From Microbacterium sp. XT11 (GTDB taxonomy: Bacteria; Actinomycetota; Actinomycetes; Actinomycetales; Microbacteriaceae), in NCBI RefSeq assembly GCF_001513675.1, contig NZ_CP013859.1, positions 1,055,081 through 1,119,080 on the forward strand: 64,000 bases of DNA, written 5' to 3'. Under the pieces are notes generated by a model. The model ran no database searches and had not been told where the DNA came from. It saw nothing but the letters and a program-made list of their open reading frames with translations. Position 1 is the stretch's first letter. Each line of letters opens with the position of its first letter. Below, piece by piece: positions 33,774 to 40,523 of the stretch. The translations under genes were made by a program, and so were the position numbers.

Positions 33774-34994
33774 TCAGTCCGCTCGCCGCACCCGCAGCGC
33801 GAACGCCACCAGCGCCAGCAGGATCACCACCACGCCGTAGCCCACGCACACGGCGCCCAGCCCGACGACGCTTACGAGCGCTCCGGCGATCACCGAGGGC
33901 ACGCCGAAGGCGAGGTAGGCCAGCAGGTAGATCACGGCGAAAGCATCCGCCCTCTCCGTCGGAGGGATGCGCGGGGCGAGAGAGGCCACGACGCCCGAGA
34001 ACGCGGTGCCGAATCCCATACCGGTGACGGCCGCGGCGACGAGGTAGAACGGAAGCGACTGCACGCCGAGGGCGATGAGTGAGAGCAGCGTTCCGACGCC
34101 GAGAGCGGCCGTGCCGAACAGCACGCTGGTGCGCGCGCTGCGACGGCGTATGAGCAGTGCGGTGATGGCTCCGACCCCGGCGAGCACGGTGACCGGCAGT
34201 CCCTGCCACACGTGCGCCTGGCCGCCGAGCTCGCCGCGCACGATGTTCGCACCCAGCGACAGGAAGAGTCCGCCGGTCGCCCAGCCCGCGATGACGGCCG
34301 GCGACGCATGCAGGAAGTCGCGACGGATGCCGGTGGGCAGCGACAGGCGGAAACTGAGCGACGCCAACGCACCGGGACGCCGAGGTGCGGTCTCGGGCGC
34401 GAGGAGGAAGAGCACGGCCAGTGCGACGTACGCGACGGTCAGCGGGGCGAACACGTCGAGCAGCGGCTCACCGGTCGTATCGAGCACCACTGCGGAGACG
34501 AGCGCCCCGAGCGCCAGGCCGATGCCGGGGGTCAGCGCGTTCCACAGCGCGGCCACTCGCTCCCGCCCGGCGGGAGCCAGGTCGAGCACCGCGGCCGAGA
34601 GCGCCGAGATGAGCAGACCGCTCGCGATGCCCTGAAGAGCCCGCGCGAGCACGAGAACCACCACGGAGTCCGCGTGCCAGAACAGCACCATGCTGCCGGC
34701 CAGCAGCAGGAACCCGACGAAGGCGACGGGTCGTCGGCCGATGTGGTCAGACAGAGATCCCGCCGTCAGCAGGGTCAGTAGGAGCGCCACCGCGTACACC
34801 GCGAACACGGCGCTGATCACGACCGGGCCGAACCCGATGTCGTGTGCCAGCACCGGGTAGAAGGGCGACGGGGCGCTCGCTCCGACCATCATCGTGATCT
34901 GGGCGACGACCGCGAGGACGAAGGCGGCGCCGGATCGACGGCGCGGAGCGTCCAGAACGGCGGCCGGCACGGTGACGGGTTGAGTGGTGGTCAT
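33774..34994 (-). CDS. MFS transporter
   Basis: A 406-residue major facilitator with 12 predicted membrane segments. It has the loop motif AGSLSDHIGRRPVAFVG between helices 2 and 3 and RALQGIASGLLISALSAAVLDL in the region of helices 4-5. Substrate is unknown; drug or metabolite efflux is typical for this branch. ATG at 34994 follows AAGGAG; the longer frame upstream is not needed. It is divergent from an ArsR-type regulator with two matching inverted repeats between them, so it is probably repressed by that protein. Confidence 0.9.
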   Translation of the reverse strand: MTTTQPVTVPAAVLDAPRRRSGAAFVLAVVAQITMMVGASAPSPFYPVLAHDIGFGPVVISAVFAVYAVALLLTLLTAGSLSDHIGRRPVAFVGFLLLAGSMVLFWHADSVVVLVLARALQGIASGLLISALSAAVLDLAPAGRERVAALWNALTPGIGLALGALVSAVVLDTTGEPLLDVFAPLTVAYVALAVLFLLAPETAPRRPGALASLSFRLSLPTGIRRDFLHASPAVIAGWATGGLFLSLGANIVRGELGGQAHVWQGLPVTVLAGVGAITALLIRRRSARTSVLFGTAALGVGTLLSLIALGVQSLPFYLVAAAVTGMGFGTAFSGVVASLAPRIPPTERADAFAVIYLLAYLAFGVPSVIAGALVSVVGLGAVCVGYGVVVILLALVAFALRVRRAD

Positions 34995-35004
34995 GACGCT
35001 CCTT

Positions 35005-35072
35005 ATGGTTCGAAGATCATCGAACCATCGAAGAGTATGCCTTCGCTGCAGATTGTTCAACTATTATCGAAC
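35005..35072. promoter_or_regulatory. Double operator in the MFS/ArsR divergent promoter
   Basis: ATGGTTCGA (35005-35013) and TCGAACCAT (35020-35028) are perfect 9-bp inverted arms around AGATCA. A second 18-mer, GTTCAACTATTATCGAAC (35055-35072), has the same spacing and differs from symmetry at one arm position. The copies are 47 bases apart, and the second ends at the base before the ArsR ATG context. Two sites on one face are suited to cooperative repression of both genes. Confidence 0.78.
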
Positions 35073-35073
35073 C

Positions 35074-35379
35074 ATGGCTGGTGACCTGCCTCATCCTGAG
35101 CGCTTCGAGATACAGCTCACCGACGTGCTCTTCGCGCTGAGCGACCCCGAGCGCCTGGCGATCGCGCGGCAGCTCGCCGACGGTCCGCTCGACATGGCCG
35201 CCTGCCACGCGACCGACCCGAACCTCCCGAAGTCGACGAAGTCGCACTTCATGAAGGTGCTCCGCGAAGCGGGCGTCATCCGCAACGAGCCCAACGGCCG
35301 CCGGCGGATGCTGACCCTGCGCCGCGACGACCTCGACGCGCGCTTCCCGGGCCTGCTGGATTCGGTGCTGAACGCCTGA
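35074..35379 (+). CDS. ArsR-type winged-helix regulator
   Basis: A 101-residue DNA-binding protein. LFALSDPERLAIARQLADGPLDMAAC begins the winged helix, LPKSTKSHFMKVLREAGVI is the recognition helix, and RNEPNGRRRMLTLRRDDL is the wing. The metal-binding ELCV-type motif is absent, so it is not an obvious metal sensor. ATG at 35074 is directly preceded by the second operator. It is divergent from the MFS gene and likely controls it and itself. Confidence 0.85.
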   Translation: MAGDLPHPERFEIQLTDVLFALSDPERLAIARQLADGPLDMAACHATDPNLPKSTKSHFMKVLREAGVIRNEPNGRRRMLTLRRDDLDARFPGLLDSVLNA

Positions 35380-35413
35380 GGCGGCTTCCCGCCGCCCGCC
35401 GCGGTTCGCCCGC

Positions 35414-35454
35414 CCTGGCTCGTCCGCCCCTGGCTCGTCCACCCTGGCTCGTCC
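35414..35454 (+). repeat. Three direct repeats CCTGGCTCGTCC
   Basis: Exact 12-base copies start at 35414, 35429 and 35443, with 3- and 2-base spacers. They follow the ArsR gene stop by about 35 bases. Three copies of GCATCAGG (35567, 35594, 35616) follow further on in the same 273-base gap. Confidence 0.65.
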
Positions 35455-35480
35455 GGGCGCCGTCCGACGCTGTTCACGCC

Positions 35481-35562
35481 CTCCGAACTTCGGAGAGTTC
35501 GAGGGGCTTCGGAGGGAATCGCGCGGATCATCCGAAGAACGTGGCATTGTCCGAAATTCGGA
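35481..35562. repeat. Palindromic repeats CTCCGAACTTCGGAG and TCCGAAATTCGGA, copy 2
   Basis: CTCCGAA-C-TTCGGAG (35481-35495) is a perfect inverted repeat. TCCGAAATTCGGA (35550-35562) repeats exactly the element at 33733. Between them are TTCGGAGGG and ATCCGAAG half-copies. The region is non-coding, between the ArsR gene and the convergent XRE gene. It looks like a small REP-like cluster. Confidence 0.6.
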
Positions 35563-35652
35563 TCGCGCATCAGGCGCCGGGCGCGGGTGCTGCGCATCAG
35601 GCCGCAGGGTGTCGGGCATCAGGCGCCGGCGGCGGGCCGGGTGGCGCAGGGG

Positions 35653-35931
35653 TTACGAGGCGACGCGCCCCGCGGCATCCGTTCCGACCTCGGCCCAGAC
35701 CTCGTCGAGTGACAGGCCCAGCACCCCGGCGATCGCGGCGATCGTCGAGAACGACGGCGTCGCGACGCGACCCGACTCGATCTTGCGCAGCGTCTCCGGC
35801 GATATGCCGGCGTCGAGGGCGACGCTCAGCATCGATCGCCCGCCTCGCGCGCGGCGCAGAATCGCTCCGAGGCGCTCGCCGCGTTCGACGTCGGCGGGGG
35901 TGAGCGGCATCCGGACCATCATGGCACCCAT
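35653..35931 (-). CDS. XRE-type helix-turn-helix regulator
   Basis: A 92-residue protein consisting of one Cro/C1-type domain: LGAILRRARGGRSMLSVALDAGISPETLRKIESGRVATPSFSTIAAIAGVL, interrupted only by normal turns. Several ATG codons (35931, 35922, 35919, 35910) precede the domain and the exact start is uncertain. It is divergent from map across 49 bases that contain a repeated TATCCCGG motif, so it likely represses map and itself. Such XRE/map pairs are known in actinobacteria, but the signal is not clear. Confidence 0.82.
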   Translation of the reverse strand: MGAMMVRMPLTPADVERGERLGAILRRARGGRSMLSVALDAGISPETLRKIESGRVATPSFSTIAAIAGVLGLSLDEVWAEVGTDAAGRVAS

Positions 35932-35935
35932 TCTA

Positions 35936-35960
35936 ATCCCGGGATAGTATTACCGGGATA
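35936..35960. promoter_or_regulatory. Operator between XRE gene and map
   Basis: ATCCCGGGAT (35936-35945) is a perfect 10-bp palindrome. TACCGGGATA (35951-35960) repeats one arm in the same register 14 bases on. Both fall in the short divergent region and would overlap either promoter. Confidence 0.6.
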
Positions 35961-35980
35961 CTTATTGGAAGGCGAGGCAC

Positions 35981-36754
35981 ATGATCGAGATCCTCACGAG
36001 CGACGAGTTGGTGCGAGCCCGGCAGGCAGGCGCTCTCGTCGGCACCATCCTGCACACCCTCAAAGAGCGCACCAGGCCCGGCGTGAACCTCCTCGACCTC
36101 GATCGTTGGGCGCAAGAGCTCATCGCGGATGCCGGTGGGCAGTCCTGCTACGTCGACTACGCTCCCTCGTTCGGCCGCGGTCCCTTCGGTCACTACATCT
36201 GCACGGCCGTGAATGACGCGGTGCTGCACGGCATGCCCCATGACTTCGCGCTCGCCGACGGCGACCTCCTCACCCTCGACCTCGCCGTCTCGCTGCACGG
36301 AATCGCCGCAGACGCCGCCATCAGCTTCGTCGTGGGGGAGGCGGCATCCGCGGCCGACCTCGCCATGATCGATGCGACCGAGCGGGCTCTCGCCGCCGCC
36401 ATCGCCGTCGCACGGCCCGGCGCGCGCACCGGCGACCTCTCCCACGCCATCGGCTCGGTGCTGCGCGACGCCGGCTACCCGATCAACCTCGAGTTCGGCG
36501 GCCACGGCATCGGGTCGACCATGCACCAGGACCCCCACATCTCCAACGACGGACGCCCCGGGCGCGGCTACCAGCTGCGTCCAGGCTTGCTCCTCGCGCT
36601 CGAACCGTGGGTCATGGCCGACACCGACGATCTCCTCACCGATCCCGATGACGGCTGGACGCTCCGAAGCGCCACCGGATGCCGCACCGCACACTCCGAA
36701 CACACCATCGCGATCACGGAGACCGGCGCAGAGATCCTCACTCTGGCGCGGTGA
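35981..36754 (+). CDS. map: Methionine aminopeptidase, type I
   Basis: Removes the initiator methionine from nascent proteins. The 257-residue protein has all five metal ligands in order: Asp in DLLTLDLAV, Asp in GIAADAAIS, His in EFGGHGIGSTMHQDPHI, Glu in LALEPW and Glu in AHSEHTIAI. The ATG at 35981 is preceded by GGAAGGCGAGG. It is probably a second copy outside the ribosomal cluster, since it stands next to its own XRE regulator rather than with secY/adk. A strong hairpin follows. Confidence 0.94.
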   Translation: MIEILTSDELVRARQAGALVGTILHTLKERTRPGVNLLDLDRWAQELIADAGGQSCYVDYAPSFGRGPFGHYICTAVNDAVLHGMPHDFALADGDLLTLDLAVSLHGIAADAAISFVVGEAASAADLAMIDATERALAAAIAVARPGARTGDLSHAIGSVLRDAGYPINLEFGGHGIGSTMHQDPHISNDGRPGRGYQLRPGLLLALEPWVMADTDDLLTDPDDGWTLRSATGCRTAHSEHTIAITETGAEILTLAR

Positions 36755-36784
36755 CCGGATAGCAACAGGGGCCCTCGACATGAG

Positions 36785-36825
36785 AGAGCCGGTGCCCTCC
36801 TCCCATAACGAGGGTCACCGGCTCT
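36785..36825. terminator. Bidirectional terminator after map
   Basis: AGAGCCGGTG (36785-36794) pairs with CACCGGCTCT (36816-36825), and CCCTC with GAGGG inside it, leaving one unpaired base and a 10-nt loop. It separates map from the convergent KGG protein gene. Confidence 0.8.
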
Positions 36826-36864
36826 GCTCGTGTTCCGGATGCTCAGCATCCGGAAGAGGTCGAT

Positions 36865-37080
36865 TTACGACTGGCCGCCTTCGCGCCCGGCCTCGGTCGG
36901 ATCTGCGCCGTTCTCGGCTCCGAACCGGCCGCTGCTCTGCTGACCGCCTTCACGTCCGGCCTCGCTGGGGTCGGCGCCGTTCTCCGCGCCGAACTGGCCG
37001 CTGCTCTGCTGCCCGCCCTTGCGGGCCTGCTCCTCGGTGTCCTCGCGGTTGCCGAACTGTCCCTGATTCTGGTCGCTCAT
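36865..37080 (-). CDS. KGG-repeat stress protein (GsiB-like)
   Basis: A 71-residue, very hydrophilic protein with Gly, Gln, Glu and Asn dominating and no hydrophobic core. It contains tandem units of about 22 residues of the type GGQQSSGxFGAENGADPxEAGRE, starting with the KGG motif in EEQARKGGQQ. Similar small glycine-rich proteins are induced by general stress and are thought to be disordered protectants. ATG at 37080 has AAAGGAG seven bases upstream. Confidence 0.85.
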   Translation of the reverse strand: MSDQNQGQFGNREDTEEQARKGGQQSSGQFGAENGADPSEAGREGGQQSSGRFGAENGADPTEAGREGGQS

Positions 37081-37240
37081 CTCTGCTCCTTTCCGAGTTC
37101 GCCGCCACCTGCGGCGGATTCCCGACGCTAGGCAGCCCGAACGGAACGACCGAGGGGGTCGACAAGAGAAGAAGCGTGGCTATACTCGCGGGCCGGTTCG
37201 CCAGGGGCGCGTTTGCGGCGGGCGGGTTCGCCGCGGGCGG

Positions 37241-37537
37241 TCAGTCGTCGCTGGAGTGCAAGCCCCGCCGGGCCGAGAGCACCGTGACCTCCGGATGCTG
37301 CTCCGACAGCATCCGCTCCGCCTGGTCGAGCACGTCGCGCACATGCGATGCGTGCGTCGCCACGACCGAGACGCCGATGGCCGTGCGCCGATGCAGATCC
37401 TGCGCTCCGACCTCTGCGGCCGCCGCCTCGGTGCGCCGGGCCAGGTCGGCGATGATCGGCCGGATCACGCTGCGCTTCTCCTTCAGCGAGTGCACGTCGC
37501 CGAGCAGCACGTCGAACTCGATCCAGCCGATCCACAT
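37241..37537 (-). CDS. DUF503 (YlxP-like) protein
   Basis: A 98-residue protein starting MWIGWIEFDVLLGDVHSLKEKRSVIRPIIADL, the typical DUF503 opening, with GVSVVATHASHVRDVLDQAERML later. In many bacteria ylxP lies next to infB/rbfA and is linked to ribosome maturation; here it is isolated. Function is not proven. No frameshift or truncation. Confidence 0.85.
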   Translation of the reverse strand: MWIGWIEFDVLLGDVHSLKEKRSVIRPIIADLARRTEAAAAEVGAQDLHRRTAIGVSVVATHASHVRDVLDQAERMLSEQHPEVTVLSARRGLHSSDD

Positions 37538-37587
37538 GCCCCCAGTCTGTCACCGGGCCATGGTCTACAGCTCGTGAGCCGCCAGGC

Positions 37588-37638
37588 TCAGTCGGCCCGC
37601 CGCGCGCGCAGCACGAAGGCCACCATTGCGAGCGGGCA
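37588..37638 (-). pseudogene. Possible remnant of an MFS gene 3' end
   Basis: On the minus strand the bases encode MVAFVLRARRAD then TGA. The intact MFS gene at 33774 ends LVAFALRVRRAD then TGA, and the two DNA segments match at about 34 of 43 positions counted from the stop codon. Nothing MFS-like continues upstream, because nnrE begins on the other strand. It may be the scar of a deleted paralogue. The match is short, so chance is possible. Confidence 0.3.
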
Positions 37639-37695
37639 GGCGGTCCGGGCGTTCTCCGCGTGTCGCTTTGCGGTACCCGGCGCTACCGTTTCCTC

Positions 37696-38337
37696 ATGCC
37701 GCACACTGTCCCCACGTACACCGCCGATCAGGTGCGGGCGGCGGAGGCGCCGCTGCTCGCGGCCGGCGTCCCGCTCATGCGCCGGGCTGCTCGCGCGCTC
37801 GCGGCAGTGATCGCAGAACGCGATCCGAAGCGGATGCTGGTGATCGCCGGATCCGGAGACAACGGCGGCGACGCGCTCTTCGCTGCCGCCGAGCTCGCGT
37901 CGGGCGGCACAGCGATCGACGTGCTCCGCACCTCCGATCGCGCCCACGAGGAGGGCTTCGCCGCGGCCATGAATGCGGGTGCGCGGGAGGTCGAACTCGA
38001 CCTCCTCGAGCCCGCGGGCTATGACCTCGTCCTCGACGGCATCCTCGGCATCGGCGCTCGCGGCGCACTGCGCGGCCGGGCGCGCAACGCAGTGCAGGCG
38101 CTCCTCCCGCACCATCCCCGGGTGATCGCGGTCGACATCCCGAGCGGGCTCGATCCCGACACCGGTGACACCGACGGGACCGTGCTCGCGGCCGAGACGA
38201 CCGTGACGTTCGGTGCCGTGAAGGCAGGTCTGGCAACAGGCGACGGGCCGCGTCTCGCAGGACGTCTCGTGCTCGTCGATCTCGGCCTCACGCTGGCAGA
38301 TCCCGTGGGCTCCGCATCCGTCCACGCGATCAGGTAG
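37696..38337 (+). CDS. nnrE: NAD(P)H-hydrate epimerase
   Basis: Epimerises damaged NADHX/NADPHX so that a dehydratase can repair it. The 213-residue protein has the YjeF_N pattern: TADQVRAAEAPLLAAGVPLMRRAA, VIAGSGDNGGDALFAAAELA (binding loop), VLDGILGIGARGALRG and VIAVDIPSGLDPDTGD, with VTFGAVKAGLATG at the end. It lacks the fused dehydratase domain, which must be encoded elsewhere. ATG at 37696 begins the conserved region. Confidence 0.92.
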   Translation: MPHTVPTYTADQVRAAEAPLLAAGVPLMRRAARALAAVIAERDPKRMLVIAGSGDNGGDALFAAAELASGGTAIDVLRTSDRAHEEGFAAAMNAGAREVELDLLEPAGYDLVLDGILGIGARGALRGRARNAVQALLPHHPRVIAVDIPSGLDPDTGDTDGTVLAAETTVTFGAVKAGLATGDGPRLAGRLVLVDLGLTLADPVGSASVHAIR

Positions 38338-38466
38338 CCGCTGCCGCGATCCGACGCGAGGCAACACGAAGCCGTATGGCCGAGTCGCTGCGGCGCCGGG
38401 GTCGGCGACGTCGAACTCGGCGTGCAGCTGATCTACTACGGCGGCGATCTCGTCGACCTGGCTCCT

Positions 38467-39351
38467 TCAGCGCTGCCCGCGCCACCCGATCCCGCGCCCC
38501 GCGATCCGGCGCCCGGCCTCGTCGGCCGGCACCGCCTCACCGACGTCGGCTCCGCGCTCCAGGGAGACCACCGAGTGCACGACGGTCGCCTCGTACACCT
38601 GCACGAGGTTGTAGCCCTGCGCGGCATCCTGGCCTCTCGTCGCGCCGACCGGCTGCGCGAGGTCCTGGCCGTACGCGCTCGACGATGCGACCGCGACCGG
38701 GATGCCGGCGAACGTGCCGAACGACGGGTGATGCACGTGCCCGGAGAGGATCGCGCGCACGTCCGAGCCGCGCAGCACCGCGGCGAGCCGGGGCTGGTCG
38801 CGCAGTTCGACCGTCACCGCAAGGTCCAGCACGGTGGGCAGCGGCGGGTGGTGCATGAGCAGGAGCGTCCCTCCGGGCGCCGGGGTCGCGAGTTCCTCCG
38901 CGAGCCACGACAGCTGCGCATCGTCGAGCTCTCCCCAGTGCGCGCCTGGGACAGTGGAGTCCAGCGCGATCACGCGCAGGTCGCCGAACCACGTGACCGA
39001 GGTGATCGGGTCGGCTGAACTCGGGCTGTCCAGGAGCTCGGTGCGCATTGCGGCGCGGGAATCATGGTTCCCCGCGACCCACACCACCTCGCACTTCAGC
39101 GCCTCCGCAGCCGGCTCGATCAGCGCCCGCAGCCGCCGGTACGCCGACGCGTCGCCGCGATCGGTCAGGTCTCCCGTCATGAGCAGCGCGTCCGGCCTCA
39201 GCCCGGACGACACGAGCCGCGACAGCAGGAGCGAGAGATTGGAATCGGCATCGGCCCCGCTGCCGTACAGCGGCGACCGCTCACCCGGCAGGTGTGTATC
39301 GGAGATGTGCACGAAGGTGTGCGAAGGGCGGGGGTGCTCGGTGAGGATCAT
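38467..39351 (-). CDS. Metallophosphoesterase, CpdA/GpdQ-like
   Basis: A 294-residue dinuclear-metal phosphoesterase with all five motifs: HISDTHLPG, MTGDLTDRG, VAGNHDS, LMHHPP and LSGHVHHPS. Relatives hydrolyse cyclic nucleotides or glycerophosphodiesters. ATG at 39351; the longer open frame upstream is the shadow of the LacI gene. It follows the LacI-type regulator of an importer operon by 56 bases containing a heptamer repeat. Context suggests it may hydrolyse an imported phosphodiester, but it could have its own promoter. Confidence 0.88.
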   Translation of the reverse strand: MILTEHPRPSHTFVHISDTHLPGERSPLYGSGADADSNLSLLLSRLVSSGLRPDALLMTGDLTDRGDASAYRRLRALIEPAAEALKCEVVWVAGNHDSRAAMRTELLDSPSSADPITSVTWFGDLRVIALDSTVPGAHWGELDDAQLSWLAEELATPAPGGTLLLMHHPPLPTVLDLAVTVELRDQPRLAAVLRGSDVRAILSGHVHHPSFGTFAGIPVAVASSSAYGQDLAQPVGATRGQDAAQGYNLVQVYEATVVHSVVSLERGADVGEAVPADEAGRRIAGRGIGWRGQR

Positions 39352-39365
39352 GTCTCTTCCGGGTC

Positions 39366-39407
39366 GAACAGCGAACAGCGAGTAACAAACAGCGAACAGC
39401 GAACAGG
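39366..39407 (+). repeat. Six-unit heptamer tandem repeat
   Basis: In exact 7-base register the units are GAACAGC, GAACAGC, GAGTAAC, AAACAGC, GAACAGC, GAACAGG. The array starts 15 bases upstream of the metallophosphoesterase ATG and ends at the base before the LacI stop codon. A frame through it gives SLFAVCYSLFAV-type repeats on the minus strand, but it is not part of a gene. Confidence 0.8.
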
Positions 39408-40523
39408 TCAGGGTGAGGCCGCGGTCGTCCCCGGCACGAGCGTGCCGGTGAATCCGCGGCGCACGGTCGGAACGGGACTCTCGGTCGTCAGCAGCGTCTG
39501 CATGGTCTCGACCGCGGCGGCCGCGACCTCCTCCACAGGGATCCGCACGGTCGTGAGGCCCAGCAGGTCGGCACCGGGAAGGATGCCGTCGCACCCGGTC
39601 ACGCTCACGTCCCCGGGCACGTCCATCCCGGCTGCGCGCGCGGCGCGCATCACCGCGAGCTGCCGGTAGTCCGAGGCGCACATCACGGCGGTCGCTCCCA
39701 CGCGCACGGCCGACAGCGCTTGGTCCACGCCCTCGGCTGGGCCGGCGCCCGCGGCGATCATCGTCACCTCGGCGCCGCCCGCGCTGAGCGTCTCCTGCAT
39801 CGCGGTCGCTCGCAGATGCTCGGGGTACGACGCCTCGGGGCTGCCAGCGAGCACGACGACCTTGCGGTGGCCCAGCGACAGGATGTGCTCGGCGAGCAGC
39901 CGACCGTGGCCGGAGTCGTCGTAGTGCACGGTGTGGATCCGCTCCGAGGACTCCACGCGCCCTGCGCGCAGGATCGGCACCTGGTCGGCGAACGGCTCGA
40001 GCTGCGCGGCCGTGATGCCGCCGGTCGCGACGATGAGGCCTGCGACCCGCATCCCGAGCAGTCGGTGCAGGGCGCCCACCTGCTTCGCGCCCTGCTCGTC
40101 GGCGCCGATCGTGACCGTGACGAGGTCGAGCCCGCGACGGTGCCCCTCGTCCTGCAGGCGGGAGAACAGCAGACCGTACGCGGGGTTGCTCGCGTCCCGG
40201 AGCATGAGGCCGACCGTGCCGGTGCGCCCCGCCGCGAGCTCCGCGGCCATGGTGTTGCGCACGTACCCGAGCCGTTCGGCGACCTCGAGGATCCGGTCGC
40301 GCGTCTCGGGCGCGAACCGGCCCTCGCCCTTGAGCGCGCGCGTCGCGGTCGCCCGCGAGACGCCCGCCGCCGCCGCGACGTCGCTGATCGTGACACGCAG
40401 CGCGGGGGTCGCGGCGCCGCGGCCTGCGGCATCCGCCTTCGTCTTGTCTGCCGACGCGGCCTGCGGCCGCCCGGCATCCGGCTTCCCAGCATCCGCCGTC
40501 CCGGCATCCGATGAGGGGCTCAC
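39408..40523 (-). CDS. LacI-family regulator, last gene of the importer operon
   Basis: A 371-residue LacI protein. A disordered Ala/Asp/Lys-rich tail of about 45 residues (DAGTADAGKPDAGRPQ...) precedes the helix-turn-helix TISDVAAAAGVSRATATRAL. The effector domain (GTVGLMLRDASNPAYGLLFSRL, VAGLIVATGG) is complete. GTG at 40523 has GGAGG eight bases upstream and overlaps the permease stop as GTGA, so the regulator is translated from the transporter transcript. This gives feedback on the operon it probably represses. The tail is unusual. Confidence 0.88.
   Translation of the reverse strand: MSPSSDAGTADAGKPDAGRPQAASADKTKADAAGRGAATPALRVTISDVAAAAGVSRATATRALKGEGRFAPETRDRILEVAERLGYVRNTMAAELAAGRTGTVGLMLRDASNPAYGLLFSRLQDEGHRRGLDLVTVTIGADEQGAKQVGALHRLLGMRVAGLIVATGGITAAQLEPFADQVPILRAGRVESSERIHTVHYDDSGHGRLLAEHILSLGHRKVVVLAGSPEASYPEHLRATAMQETLSAGGAEVTMIAAGAGPAEGVDQALSAVRVGATAVMCASDYRQLAVMRAARAAGMDVPGDVSVTGCDGILPGADLLGLTTVRIPVEEVAAAAVETMQTLLTTESPVPTVRRGFTGTLVPGTTAASP

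Noticed and set aside
38338..38466. Protein-like minus-strand frame after the metallophosphoesterase stop (VDEIAAVVDQLHAEFDVADP)
   Set aside because: Continues in frame past the stop without a start codon of its own; could be a tail remnant, but I cannot support a gene.
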